A model generated the notes under the pieces. It worked only from the letters and a program-made list of their open reading frames with translations. It was not told the DNA's origin and did not search any database. Shown in pieces: positions 26,146 to 35,785 of a DNA stretch of 64,000 nucleotides. Source of the DNA: Chromobacterium rhizoryzae (GTDB lineage: Bacteria > Pseudomonadota > Gammaproteobacteria > Burkholderiales > Chromobacteriaceae). Within the stretch, counting starts at the first letter, position 1; every line of letters begins with the position of its first letter. A program made the position numbers and the translations under genes. The DNA lies in the NCBI RefSeq assembly GCF_020544465.1, contig NZ_CP066126.1, forward strand, positions 2,480,001 to 2,544,000. Reading direction: 5' to 3'.

Positions 26146-26287
26146 GGTTTCTGATTCCACGGTAAAGAGGTTGTCATGGCCGGCCCGCGCCGGCTGCGGT
26201 TTTGTTACAGAGCTTAGGCGATAAGCGGGGCCGCGGCAATCCCGCCGCGCCGGCCGTGGAGCCCGGGCGCGGCGGGAAAAGCGAAGC

Positions 26288-27178
26288 TCAGGCCGTCGAA
26301 CGGACGAGGCCGCGCAGCTTGGCCCAGCCGCCCTGGCTCAGGCTGACGCCGAGCAGGATCAGGCCGCCGCCCAGCCAGTGGTAATCATGAATGGTTTCGC
26401 CCAGCAGCGCGCTGGCGATCACGGCGGTGAACAAGGGCAGCAAATTCATGAAGATGGCGGTGCGCTCGCTGCCCAGGCCCTGAATGCCGCGCATCCACAG
26501 ATAGGGGGCCAGCACCGAGGAGGCGATGCCGGCGAAGGCGACCAGGCCCGCGCCTTGCGGCGGCACCGCCAGGCTGTCCGCGCTCAGCGCCACCGGCACC
26601 AGCATCAACACCGCCAGCAGCACCTGGATGTAAAGATTGGTCCAGCTGCCGAAGGGCGGCGCCCAGCGGCGCAGCAGAATGCCGTACAGCGCGTAGGAGA
26701 GCGAACCCACCAGCATCAGCGCGTCGCCGCGGTTGACGCCGCCGCTGAGCAGCTTCAGCGGCCGCCCCTGGCCCAGCAGATAGAGCACGCCCAGCAAGGA
26801 CACCGCCACGCCGAACAGCGCGTGAGCGCCCACCGGCTGGCGGAAGGCGACGGCGTTCAGCGCCAGCCCCAGCAAGGGAATCAAGGCGCAGATCACGCCC
26901 ATATTGGTGGCGCTGGTGCTGTGCGCGGCGTAATAAGCCAGGCATTGGTACATCACCATGCCGAGCGCGGCCAGCACGGCGAAGCGGCCCAGCCAGGGAC
27001 GGATGGCGCGCCATTGGCGCAGCGCCGGCCGCAGGCTCAAGGGGGTGAGAATCAGCGCGGCCAGCAGCCAGCGGTAGAAGGAGATGGCGGCGGGGTCCAG
27101 CGCCTGGGCCGCGGCCTTGGACACCACGGTGTTGGCGGACCAGATCAGCACGGCCAGCATGGGAAACAATGAATACAT
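26288..27178 (-). CDS. EamA/DMT-family transporter
   Basis: A 296-residue membrane protein with ten hydrophobic segments in two EamA repeats. It begins MYSLFPMLAVLIWSANTVVSKAAA, and the second repeat starts near GDALMLVGSLSYALYGILLR. The family exports amino acids, nucleosides or drugs. A divergent AraC-type regulator starts 137 bases away, as for exporter-regulator pairs such as NimT-NimR; the substrate is unknown. Confidence 0.85.
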   Translation of the reverse strand: MYSLFPMLAVLIWSANTVVSKAAAQALDPAAISFYRWLLAALILTPLSLRPALRQWRAIRPWLGRFAVLAALGMVMYQCLAYYAAHSTSATNMGVICALIPLLGLALNAVAFRQPVGAHALFGVAVSLLGVLYLLGQGRPLKLLSGGVNRGDALMLVGSLSYALYGILLRRWAPPFGSWTNLYIQVLLAVLMLVPVALSADSLAVPPQGAGLVAFAGIASSVLAPYLWMRGIQGLGSERTAIFMNLLPLFTAVIASALLGETIHDYHWLGGGLILLGVSLSQGGWAKLRGLVRSTA

Positions 27179-27315
27179 GGGATGGCTCCGGATGCGGCTT
27201 TCGTCCGATCGGGCGGGCGAGAGCACAGAAAAGCATTGACAGTGCGCAGTGTAGCGCTGTCTGATTCAATGCATATAACGCAAACCAGACAAGACGATAG
27301 CGGGAAACCGACAAA

Positions 27316-28116
27316 TTGGACTATTCCGAACTGGACCAGGGCTTGCCGGCGCCGGCGCCCATCCATCTGCGCTACGACCAGCTGACGCCGCAGACCGAGT
27401 TCTCGCCGCACAGCCATCCCTGGGGGCAGTTGAACTGCATCAGCCTGGGGGTGATCGAGTTGAGCCTGATCGAAGCCGGTCAGGCCGAACGCGCGCTGGC
27501 GGCGCCGGCGGAGTTTCTGATCTGGGTGCCGGCCGGGGTGCGCCACTCCGCCTCGGTGCGCCAGGCGATGCGCTACACCTCGGTCTACGTCGGCGCGGAG
27601 GAAGCCGCCGGGCTGCCCGCCCACCCCTGCCTGATTCCGCAAACGCCCTTGCTGCGCGCGCTGCTGGATGACTTCTGCCAGCGCGGCGTTACCGCGATCC
27701 GGGACCCGTGGGACCGGCGTCAGGCCGAGCTGCTGCTGGCGCGGCTGGCCCAGGCCGGCCACCAGGACAGCTATCTGCCGGACAGCCGGCATCGTCAGCT
27801 GGCGCCCATTCTGGCCGCCATCCGCGACAATCCGGCCGACGCGGCCACGCTGGCGCAGTGGGCGCGGCGCGTGCACGGCACCGAGCGCACGCTGGCGCGC
27901 CATTTTCAACGCGAGCTGGGCATGAGCTTTGTCCAGTGGCGCAACCGGGTGCGGCTGCTGCGGGCCCTGGCCTGGCTGCGCGAGGGGCGGGCGGTGCAGG
28001 ACATCGCCGCCGATCTGGGCTACGGCACCGCTTCCGCCTTTATCGCCATGTTCAACAAGCAGTTGGGCTATTCCCCGGAGCGTTACCGGCGCTTGCTGAC
28101 CGACGGCGCGCCTTGA
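27316..28116 (+). CDS. AraC-family transcriptional regulator
   Basis: A 266-residue regulator: an N-terminal cupin-like sensing domain (HSHPWGQLNCISLGVIEL) and a C-terminal AraC double helix-turn-helix (HGTERTLARHFQRELGMSFVQWRNRVRLLRAL; VQDIAADLGYGTASAFIAMFNKQLGYSPERYR). The start is a TTG. It is divergent from the EamA exporter, which it probably controls from the shared 137-bp region. The layout resembles YeaM/NimR. Confidence 0.85.
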   Translation: MDYSELDQGLPAPAPIHLRYDQLTPQTEFSPHSHPWGQLNCISLGVIELSLIEAGQAERALAAPAEFLIWVPAGVRHSASVRQAMRYTSVYVGAEEAAGLPAHPCLIPQTPLLRALLDDFCQRGVTAIRDPWDRRQAELLLARLAQAGHQDSYLPDSRHRQLAPILAAIRDNPADAATLAQWARRVHGTERTLARHFQRELGMSFVQWRNRVRLLRALAWLREGRAVQDIAADLGYGTASAFIAMFNKQLGYSPERYRRLLTDGAP

Positions 28117-28195
28117 GGGAGCTTGTTGCCCGTTTGGCATTGCGGCACACTGGAATGATTGTCAATCATAGAACCAGCCTTCTACGCCCCAAGCC

Positions 28196-29437
28196 ATGAG
28201 CAAGAAAATCAAACAACTGGCCCGCCAATTGGGCGACGGCTGGAAGCTGCGCCGCCGCTTGCGGCAGGCCAGCGCGCTGAATTTCGCCTTCTCCGAGCGC
28301 ATAGACTTTTTGAACGGACAACACTGGGATCAGCTGGCGGCCCGGCACGGGCTGCTGATGTCCCGCGATTACTGGCGCGCGCTGGAGCGGTCCGGGCTCG
28401 CCCATTTCGAAGTGCGCTACGCGCTGGCCTATCGCGACGGCGAGCCGGTGGCGGCGGTGGCGATGCAGCTGTTGGAAGTCAGCCTGGAAACCCTGCACGC
28501 CCATCCCGGGCCGCGGCCGGAAGGATCGCTGCGCGCGGCGCTGGCGCAAAACCTCAAGCCCAAGCTGCGGCAACGGCTGCTGGTCTGCGGCAATATGCTC
28601 AGCTACGGCCTGGACGGCGCGGCCTTCGCCGCCGATCTGGACCCGCAGACCCGCTGGCAGGCGGTGGCGGAGATTCTCTACCGCATCCGCCGCGCGGAGA
28701 AGCTGAACGGCCAGATTGACTTCGTGCTGGTCAAGGACATGGACGAAACGGCGCGGGAAGACAGCCGGGCGCTGGGCAAGCTCAGCTACAGCACCCTGGA
28801 GACGGAACCCAATATGGTGTTGCCGCTGGCCGAGGACTGGCGCGTTTACGACGACTACCTGGCCGGCATGACCTCCAAATACCGCAGCGCCATCCGCCAG
28901 CAGATCTTCAAGCCCGTGGAAGCCGCCGGCTGCGAGATCGGCGTGATGACGCCGGAACAGGTGGACGCGCAGGCGGAGCGGATGCAAGCGCTTTACCTGG
29001 CGGTGCAAGACAATGCCACGCTGCGGCCGGTGACGGTGAGCGCCGACTACTGGCGGCGGATGGCGGCGCTGGGGCCGGAGCGGGCGGAACTGCGCGGCTT
29101 GTGGCGGAACGGCGCGCTGCTGGGTTTCCTGCTGGTCTTGAAAGACGGCGCGGAAGTCACCGCCGCGCAGATAGGCTTCGACCGCGCCGCGGCCAAGGAG
29201 CTGCCGCTTTACCTGCGCCTGCTGCACACGGCGATCGAGTCGGCCTTGGCCGCCGGCGGACGGCGGGTGATCTTCGGCCGCACCGCGCTGGAGCCCAAGG
29301 CGCGGATGGGCTGCCAGCCTGTGCCCACCTCGCTGTGGATACGCCATCGCCAGCCTGTGCTCAATTCGCTGATCCGCAGCAGCTTCGGCATCGTCCAGCA
29401 CGAGGACGCGCCGACGATCAATCCCTTCAAAAAATAA
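28196..29437 (+). CDS. GNAT-fold acyltransferase-like protein
   Basis: A 413-residue cytoplasmic protein with the pattern of the GNAT/FemX-like family that includes DUF482-type proteins: YRSAIRQQIFKPVEAAGCE, then GLWRNGALLGFLLVLKDGAEV (a GNAT beta4-beta5 signature) and IGFDRAAAKELPLYLRLLHTAIESAL. The substrate is unknown. It lacks an obvious ribosome site and is followed by an MFS gene 66 bases on. Confidence 0.65.
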   Translation: MSKKIKQLARQLGDGWKLRRRLRQASALNFAFSERIDFLNGQHWDQLAARHGLLMSRDYWRALERSGLAHFEVRYALAYRDGEPVAAVAMQLLEVSLETLHAHPGPRPEGSLRAALAQNLKPKLRQRLLVCGNMLSYGLDGAAFAADLDPQTRWQAVAEILYRIRRAEKLNGQIDFVLVKDMDETAREDSRALGKLSYSTLETEPNMVLPLAEDWRVYDDYLAGMTSKYRSAIRQQIFKPVEAAGCEIGVMTPEQVDAQAERMQALYLAVQDNATLRPVTVSADYWRRMAALGPERAELRGLWRNGALLGFLLVLKDGAEVTAAQIGFDRAAAKELPLYLRLLHTAIESALAAGGRRVIFGRTALEPKARMGCQPVPTSLWIRHRQPVLNSLIRSSFGIVQHEDAPTINPFKK

Positions 29438-29503
29438 TGGCCCAGCCCTTCGCGCCGCGCGGCGGGGAGGGCGTGTGCATCTTGGTCGCGGAAAGGACCT
29501 GAT

Positions 29504-30820
29504 ATGACTCAAACGGCGAGCGCCGTCGCGGCACCCGCGCGCAAACTGAACCGGAACGATTGCAAGACGCTGGGCTTGGCTTCGCTGGGCGGCGCGCTGG
29601 AATTTTACGATTTCATCATTTACGTGTTCTTCGCCCTGGTCTTGGGCAAGCTGTTCTTCCCCCACGACATTCCGGGCTGGCTGCGCCAATTGCAGGTGTT
29701 CGGCATTTTCGCCGCCGGCTACCTGGCGCGGCCGCTGGGCGGCATCGTCATGGCGCACTTTGGCGATTTGTTCGGCCGCAAGCGCATGTTCACGCTCAGC
29801 ATTGTGCTGATGGCCTTGCCGACGCTGGCGATGGGCCTGCTGCCCACGTATCAGAGCATAGGGATATGGGCGCCGATCTTGCTGCTCCTGCTGCGCGTAT
29901 TGCAGGGCGCGGCCATCGGCGGCGAGGTGCCGGGCGCCTGGGTGTTTGTCGCCGAGCACGCGCCGCCCAGCCGCACCGGCCTGGCTTGCGGCATCATCAC
30001 CTCGGGGCTGACCATAGGCATTCTGTTCGGCTCCCTGATCGCGATGGCGATGAATCTGTTCTTCACGCCGCAGCAGCTGGAGGACGGCGCCTGGCGGATT
30101 CCCTTCTTGATCGGCGGCGTCTTCGGCCTGGTGGCGATGTATCTGCGCCGCTGGCTGCATGAGACGCCGGTGTTCAACGAAATGCAGGCGCGCAAGGCGC
30201 TGTCCGCCGAGCTGCCGCTGAAGGCGGCCTTGCGCGGCCATCGTCTGGGCATGGCCGTGTCGATGGCGGCCACCGCGATGCTGTCGGTCACCATCGTGGT
30301 GGTGATTCTGATGACGCCCACTTTTTTGCAAAAGCAGTTCGGCGTGCCGCCGGTGGAGGCCTTGTCCGCCAACAGCCTGGCCATCATCGTGCTGAGCGTG
30401 GGCTGCATCGTCGCCGGCCTGGCGGTGGACCGTTTCGGCGGCGGGCCGGTGTTCACCGCGGGCAGCCTGCTGCTGGGCGTCAGCAGCTGGTGTTTTTACC
30501 AGACCATGGGGCATGACGTGAGCTGCTTGCGCCCGCTGTACACGCTGACCGGCTTTTTCGCCGGCATTGTCGGCGCGGTGCCTTTTCTGATGGTGCGCGC
30601 CTTCCCGGCGCCCATCCGCTTCAGCGGCCTGTCGTTTTCCTACAATGTGGCTTACGCGGTGGTGGGCGGCTTCACGCCGGTCTTGCTGTCGGTGTGGATG
30701 GAGGCCAGCTCGCTGGCGCTGGCCGGCTATCTGATGATTTTCTGCCTGGTGGGGCTGGCGATGGGCTTGTTCCTGCTGGCCTGGGGGGATAGGCCGGGCT
30801 TGTCCCATCCGGTGCATTGA
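29504..30820 (+). CDS. MFS metabolite:proton symporter (MHS type)
   Basis: A 438-residue transporter with twelve hydrophobic segments. LGGALEFYDFIIYVFFALVL in helix 1 and the loop GDLFGRKR after helix 2 mark the metabolite:H+ symporter branch (ProP/KgtP/ShiA relatives). Helix 4 has LLRVLQGAAIGGEVPGAWVF. A carboxylate or betaine-type substrate is expected from the family but not determined. It ends in a strong terminator. Confidence 0.87.
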   Translation: MTQTASAVAAPARKLNRNDCKTLGLASLGGALEFYDFIIYVFFALVLGKLFFPHDIPGWLRQLQVFGIFAAGYLARPLGGIVMAHFGDLFGRKRMFTLSIVLMALPTLAMGLLPTYQSIGIWAPILLLLLRVLQGAAIGGEVPGAWVFVAEHAPPSRTGLACGIITSGLTIGILFGSLIAMAMNLFFTPQQLEDGAWRIPFLIGGVFGLVAMYLRRWLHETPVFNEMQARKALSAELPLKAALRGHRLGMAVSMAATAMLSVTIVVVILMTPTFLQKQFGVPPVEALSANSLAIIVLSVGCIVAGLAVDRFGGGPVFTAGSLLLGVSSWCFYQTMGHDVSCLRPLYTLTGFFAGIVGAVPFLMVRAFPAPIRFSGLSFSYNVAYAVVGGFTPVLLSVWMEASSLALAGYLMIFCLVGLAMGLFLLAWGDRPGLSHPVH

Positions 30821-30832
30821 AACGCGCATAGA

Positions 30833-30866
30833 AAAACGGCGGCGTCGATAAAGACGCCGCCGTTTT
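30833..30866. terminator. Bidirectional terminator
   Basis: AAAACGGCGGCGTC-GATAAA-GACGCCGCCGTTTT is a perfect 14-bp stem with A and T flanks, placed between the convergent MFS and hrpA genes. Confidence 0.9.
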
Positions 30867-30904
30867 CTCATGCCAGGGCGAGCCAGTTCAAGGTCTGGCG
30901 AGCA

Positions 30905-33900
30905 TTAGCGCGGTAGTTCGCTCCACAGCTTCAACAGCCGCTTGGCGGACACCGGATACGGCGTTTTCAGCTCCTGGGCGAACAGGCTGACGCGCAGTTC
31001 CTCGATCTGCCAGCGGAAATCCAGCAGCGCCTGGGACGCGCCTTCGGCTTCATTGTCCTCGGCCACCCGGGTTTCCCATTTCTGCCATAGGTCGCGGATT
31101 TCCGCGCCGCGCTGGCCGTCGCGCTGCGGGTTGGCCGGCTGCTTGTCCATGCGCAAGCCCATCGCGCGCATATAGCGCGGCAGGTGAGGCAGCTGGCTCC
31201 ACGGCGTGGCGGCCAGGAAGCCCTTGTAAACCAGCTTGGCCAATTGCTGCTGCAACTCGTAGCCCAGCTTGTGCTTCTGCATCTTGACGCTGAGCGGGCC
31301 GTATTCGGACGCCACCTGGCCCAGATACTGGGTCACCGCCTGGTTGACCGCCGGCAGCCGGGTGCGGGCGCGGGTTTTCTGCTCGTTGAAGGCTTTCTCA
31401 TTGCGCGGCAGCGCGTCGTCGCCGATGAAGGCGCGGTCGCAGATGCAGGCGATGGCGTCGGCCAGCAATTCGTCGACATTGGCCACCGCGCGCAGTTGCA
31501 GACCCAGCTGGGTCATGCCGGGCAGGCCCTTGGACAGCTGCTTCATCTGTTCCTTGAGCTGCAGCTGCAGCAGCCGGATCACGCCCTGACGGTGATGGCG
31601 CTCGGCCATCAACTGGGTGTCGAACAGGCGGATCGCCACCTTGTCCTGCTCCAGCGTCAGCGCCGGGTAGCCGGTCAGCTGCTGGCGGCCGCGGGCGAAC
31701 TGAATGCTTTCCGGCAGTTCGCCGAAATCCCAGCTGCTGACTTCGTCGCGCTCGAACTCCGCGCTGGTGTCGCGGAAGGTCAGCTGGGCGGCCTGGCCGA
31801 ACTGCTTTTGCAGCGCCAGCAGATCGCGGCCCAGGCCGATTTCCTGCTTGCCGTCGTCAATGACGCGGAAGTTGAACAGCAGATGGGCCGGCAGCTCCTG
31901 GGCGCGGAAATCGTCGATGTCCACTTTGACGCCGCCGGTTTCGCGCAGGATGAAGCGCGCCAGCTGCGGCGCGATCGGCTGCTGTTGATCCGGATTGACG
32001 CTGAGGAAGCGGGTGACGAAGTCCGGCACCGGCACGCAGCAGCGGCGGATCTGCTTGGGCAGGCCCTTGATCAGCTGTTGCAGCTTCTCGCGCACCATGC
32101 CGGGCACCAGCCATTCGAAGGCGGCCGGCTGCAGGCGGTTGAGGATGGCCAGCGGCACGTCCAGGGTGACGCCGTCCAGCGGGTGGTTGGGTTCGAAGCG
32201 GTAGCGCAGCTTGAGGCGGCCGTCTTCCAGCTCCAGCCATTCCGGGAACTGGTTTTCGGTGACATGTTGCGCGGCGTGGCGCATCAGTTCTTCGCGCGTC
32301 AGGTGCAAGAGCTTGGCTTCGGTCTTTTCCGCCTCCTTGCGCCAGGCCTCGAAGCTGGCGGCGTCCACCACCTCGGCCGGAATCCGTTCGCTGTAGAAGG
32401 CGAACAGGGCCTCTTCGTCCACCAGCACGTCCTGACGCCGCGCCTTGTGCTCCAGCTGCTCCACTTCGCGGATCAATTGCTGATTGCGCTGGAAGAAGGG
32501 CGCGTTGCTGACATAGTCCATATTCACCAGCGCGCCGCGGATGAACAGCTCGCGCGCTTCTTCCGGCGCGATGCGGCCGTAGCTGACCGGCCGGCGTGGC
32601 ACCAGGGTCAGGCCGTACAGGGTGACGCGTTCGCTGGCCACCACTTCGCCGCGGCTCTTTTCCCAGTGCGGGTCGAAGTAATGGTATTTGACCAGGTGCG
32701 GCGCCAGCTTTTCCACCCATTCCGGCTCGATCTTGGCCACGCAGCGGGCGTAGAGGCGGGTGGTTTCCACCAGTTCCGCCGCCACCAGCCATTTGGGCTT
32801 GGCCTTTTTCAGGCCGGAGCCGGGGAAGACGTGGAAGTTGACGCCGCGGGTGCCTTGGTAATCGTCGCCTTCCTGGTTTTTCATGCCCAGATTGCCGATC
32901 AGGCCGGTCACCAGCGCCTTGTGCAGGTTTTCATAAGCGACGGCGTCCAGCTGCTGGCGCTTTTTCTGCGTCATCTGCGCGTCCGGCTGCTCGGCGTCGG
33001 CGTGCGCCTGTTCGCGCTTGATCAGTCCCAGCTCGCCGGCGATGTCCGCCAGCTGCGCGTGCAGTTCGCGCCATTCGCGCAAGCGCAGATGGGACAGGAA
33101 GTGCTCGTGGCAGGTGTTGATCAGCAGACGGTTGGATTTCTTGTGCTTGAGCGCGTCGGAGAAGAAGTCCCACAGGTGCAGGAAGGACAGGAAGTCGGAC
33201 TTCTCGTCGTTGAAGCGCGCCTGCGCGCGTTCGGCCGCCTCGCGCGCCTCGAACGGGCGTTCGCGCGGGTCTTGCACGCTGAGGGCGGCGGCGATGATCA
33301 GCACTTCGCGCACGCAGCCGAAGTCGCGGCCGGCCAGCAGCAGGCGGCCCACTTTCGGGTCCACCGGAATCCGCGCCAGCTCCTTGCCCACGCCGGTGAG
33401 TTCGCCCTTGTCGTCCACCGCGCCCAGTTCGGTCAGCACCTGGTAACCGTCGGCGATCAGCCGGCTGCTGGGCGCTTCGATGAAGGGGAAGGCGTCCACT
33501 TTGCCCAGCCGCAGCGCGGCCATGCGCAGGATGACCGCGGCCAGGTTGGAACGGACGATTTCCGGGTCGGTGAAGGCCGGGCGCTGATTGAAGTCGTCCT
33601 CGCCGTACAGGCGCACGCAGATGCCGGCCTCGACGCGGCCGCAACGGCCGGCGCGCTGCCGCGCCGCCGCCTGGGAGATTTTCTCCACTTGCAGCTGTTC
33701 CACCTTGGCGCGCGGGCTGTAGCGGTTGATGCGCGCCTGTCCGGTGTCGATCACGTATTTGATGCCCGGCACCGTCAGCGAGGTTTCGGCCACATTGGTG
33801 GCCAGCACGATGCGGCGGCCGCCGGAGGGCTTGAAGATCTTTTGCTGGTCCTCGTTGGACAGGCGGGCAAACAAGGGCAGGATTTCGTAGCCGCGGATGC

Positions 33901-34840
33901 CGGATTTACGCAGTTTTTCCGCGGTTTCGCGGATTTCGCGCTCGCCGGGCAGGAAGACCAGCATATCGCCCGGGCCCTGGCGCGACAGCTCGTCGACGGC
34001 GTCGACGATGGCGCCTTCCATTTCCACTTCGCGCTCGTCTTCGTCGCGTTGCGCCAATGGGCGGTAACGCACTTCCACCGGGTAAGTGCGGCCGGAGACT
34101 TCGATCACCGGCGCGCCGTCGAAATGGCGGGAGAAGCGGTCGGCGTCGATGGTGGCCGAGGTGATGATCACTTTCAGGTCCAGCCGGCGCGGCAGCAGCT
34201 GTTTCAGATAACCCAGCAGGAAGTCGATGTTGAGGCTGCGTTCATGCGCCTCGTCGATGATGATGGTGTCGTAGTTTTCCAGATAACGGTCGGTCTGGGT
34301 TTCCGCCAGCATGATGCCGTCGGTCATCAGCTTGATCACCGATTTGTCCGACAGCTTGTCGGTGAAGCGCACCTTGAAGCCGACATGCTCGCCCAGCGTG
34401 GATTTCAGCTCCTGGGCGATGCGGCTGGCCACCGAGCGCGCGGCCAGCCGGCGCGGCTGGGTGTGGCCGATCAGGCCGTGCACGCCGCGGCCCAGTTCCA
34501 GGCAGATCTTGGGCAGCTGGGTGGTTTTGCCGGAGCCGGTTTCGCCGCAGATGATCACCACCTGATGGCCGTCGATGGCGGCTTTGATGTCGGCCAGTTT
34601 CTGGTTGACCGGCAGGGCGTCGTCGAAATCGGGCTTGGGCAGATGGGCGCGGCGCGCGGCCACCTTGGCGGCGGAGCGCTCGATCTGCGTCTGGATATCG
34701 GCCAGCTGCCTGTCCGCGGGCTGGTTTTTCTTCAGCCGCTCGGCGGCGTCGCTCAGTTTGCGGCGCAAGGCGTGGCGGTCGCGGATCAGGCAGGAGGGGA
34801 GGTCGGCCTTGAGTTGGGCCAGCAGCTGGGCAGCAGTCAT
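30905..34840 (-). CDS. hrpA: ATP-dependent RNA helicase HrpA
   Basis: A 1311-residue DEAH-box helicase, full length for HrpA. Walker A is GETGSGKTTQLPK, the DEAH box is IIDEAHERSLNID, motif III is SATIDADRF, and motif VI is QRAGRCGR. The HA2, OB and long DUF3418 C-terminal regions follow. HrpA rescues stalled ribosomes by unwinding mRNA in enterobacteria. Monocistronic; the terminator at 30833-30866 ends it. Confidence 0.96.
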   Translation of the reverse strand: MTAAQLLAQLKADLPSCLIRDRHALRRKLSDAAERLKKNQPADRQLADIQTQIERSAAKVAARRAHLPKPDFDDALPVNQKLADIKAAIDGHQVVIICGETGSGKTTQLPKICLELGRGVHGLIGHTQPRRLAARSVASRIAQELKSTLGEHVGFKVRFTDKLSDKSVIKLMTDGIMLAETQTDRYLENYDTIIIDEAHERSLNIDFLLGYLKQLLPRRLDLKVIITSATIDADRFSRHFDGAPVIEVSGRTYPVEVRYRPLAQRDEDEREVEMEGAIVDAVDELSRQGPGDMLVFLPGEREIRETAEKLRKSGIRGYEILPLFARLSNEDQQKIFKPSGGRRIVLATNVAETSLTVPGIKYVIDTGQARINRYSPRAKVEQLQVEKISQAAARQRAGRCGRVEAGICVRLYGEDDFNQRPAFTDPEIVRSNLAAVILRMAALRLGKVDAFPFIEAPSSRLIADGYQVLTELGAVDDKGELTGVGKELARIPVDPKVGRLLLAGRDFGCVREVLIIAAALSVQDPRERPFEAREAAERAQARFNDEKSDFLSFLHLWDFFSDALKHKKSNRLLINTCHEHFLSHLRLREWRELHAQLADIAGELGLIKREQAHADAEQPDAQMTQKKRQQLDAVAYENLHKALVTGLIGNLGMKNQEGDDYQGTRGVNFHVFPGSGLKKAKPKWLVAAELVETTRLYARCVAKIEPEWVEKLAPHLVKYHYFDPHWEKSRGEVVASERVTLYGLTLVPRRPVSYGRIAPEEARELFIRGALVNMDYVSNAPFFQRNQQLIREVEQLEHKARRQDVLVDEEALFAFYSERIPAEVVDAASFEAWRKEAEKTEAKLLHLTREELMRHAAQHVTENQFPEWLELEDGRLKLRYRFEPNHPLDGVTLDVPLAILNRLQPAAFEWLVPGMVREKLQQLIKGLPKQIRRCCVPVPDFVTRFLSVNPDQQQPIAPQLARFILRETGGVKVDIDDFRAQELPAHLLFNFRVIDDGKQEIGLGRDLLALQKQFGQAAQLTFRDTSAEFERDEVSSWDFGELPESIQFARGRQQLTGYPALTLEQDKVAIRLFDTQLMAERHHRQGVIRLLQLQLKEQMKQLSKGLPGMTQLGLQLRAVANVDELLADAIACICDRAFIGDDALPRNEKAFNEQKTRARTRLPAVNQAVTQYLGQVASEYGPLSVKMQKHKLGYELQQQLAKLVYKGFLAATPWSQLPHLPRYMRAMGLRMDKQPANPQRDGQRGAEIRDLWQKWETRVAEDNEAEGASQALLDFRWQIEELRVSLFAQELKTPYPVSAKRLLKLWSELPR

Positions 34841-34937
34841 CGGGAAAAGAACACTGGATTACAGGAAAGCGGCGATTATAACAGCTGCGTGGCGGTCCGG
34901 CAGGCCTGGATTGCCGGCCGGACGCCGGCGGAACGGC

Positions 34938-35303
34938 TTATTTGCGCTGGCGGTAGCGGCCCAGCTCCGCTTTCAGCCAGCCGGCGCTGGCCACCGGTTG
35001 CGCCGAGCCGCAACGCACCTGATAGGCCTTGCCGCTGATGCTGCTCTGGGTGGCCGCGCGCTCGATGAAGCTTTCCGCGTTGCTGACCCAGTCTTTTTTC
35101 AGCAGATACTGGTATTTGTCGTTCAGATGATCGCGGGCCTCTTTAGAGCCGTACCAACTGCCGTTGCGATTGAATTCGCAGCCGGACTGGGCCAGATAGT
35201 CTAATAGATGGTTGATCTCGTTCTTGGCGGCCGGGGTGGGCGCGGCGACGGCCGCGCCGGCGCTCAAACAAAAAAACAGCCAGATCGGCAGCTTCGGGGT
35301 CAT
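34938..35303 (-). CDS. DUF5329-family exported protein
   Basis: A 121-residue protein with a signal peptide (PIWLFFCLSAGAAVAA). The mature region has the pattern I know for DUF5329: EINHLLDYLAQSGCEFNRNGS, then HLNDKYQYLLKK and SSISGKAYQVRCGS, with two Cys that could form a disulfide. Function unknown. The start at 35303 follows GGAGCG. It is divergent from the FMN riboswitch. Confidence 0.75.
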   Translation of the reverse strand: MTPKLPIWLFFCLSAGAAVAAPTPAAKNEINHLLDYLAQSGCEFNRNGSWYGSKEARDHLNDKYQYLLKKDWVSNAESFIERAATQSSISGKAYQVRCGSAQPVASAGWLKAELGRYRQRK

Positions 35304-35390
35304 GCTTCGCTCCATTGCAATTGGAATGCGCAGACTATGCGCGATGGGGCGGGGCTTGTCCAACTTCCGCGCCGCCTTTATGCTGTGCCG

Positions 35391-35545
35391 GTCTTCAGGG
35401 CGGGGTGAAATTCCCCACCGGCGGTATGTCGCGGCGAATGCCGGCGACGAGCCCGCGAGCGCCGCGCAGCCGTTTCCACGATGCGCGGGTCAGCAGATTC
35501 GGTGAGAAGCCGAAGCCGACGGTGAGAGTCCGGATGAGAGAAGAC
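35391..35545 (+). ncRNA. FMN riboswitch (RFN element)
   Basis: All RFN landmarks are present in order: P1 strand GTCTTC (35391-35396), AGGGCGGGGTGAAATTCCCC-ACCGGCGGT, AGCCCGCGAGCGC, GTCAGCAGATTCGGTG, GAAGCCGACGGTGAGAGTCC, GGATGAGAGAAGAC closing P1 at 35540-35545. A GC-rich hairpin and T run (35546-35578) follow, as expected for transcriptional control. No riboflavin gene follows, which makes this an orphan. Confidence 0.93.
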
Positions 35546-35578
35546 GCGCGCCAGGCCGTGAGAGCCCGGCGCGCTTTT
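35546..35578 (+). terminator. Expression-platform terminator of the FMN riboswitch
   Basis: GCGCGCC pairs with GGCGCGC followed by TTTT, directly after the closing stem of the RFN aptamer. FMN binding would be expected to favour this stem. Confidence 0.75.
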
Positions 35579-35618
35579 GCGCGTCGGCATGGCCGCGCGC
35601 CGCCCTGGGGCGCTTTCC

Positions 35619-35765
35619 TTAGAACCTGCTCAATGTCTGCTGCGCTTCAGCGATACGGCGTTGAAAACACCTTCGAAATGCTCATGTACCGTATGTACAT
35701 TCCGCTTTCTCTGCTGTTTTCGCCTTGTCTCGCTCTTGCTCGCGAGACTTTGAACAGGCTCTTAG
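35619..35765. repeat. MITE-like palindromic repeat (147 bp), second full copy
   Basis: It has the same length and nearly the same sequence as 5354-5500, beginning TTAGAACCTG and ending GAACAGGCTCTTAG. It lies between the FMN riboswitch terminator and the methyltransferase gene, so it separates the riboswitch from any gene. Confidence 0.8.
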
Positions 35766-35785
35766 ATTTTTTACGGAGCCTCCAC

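Noticed and set aside
31184..35038. Very long open frame opposite hrpA, and similar long frames opposite plcN (17873-20110), lolC (9568-10902) and creD (16336-17685)
   Set aside because: They lie antisense to confidently identified genes in high-GC DNA, are rich in His/Gln/Arg as expected from reversed codons, and show no domain or ribosome site.
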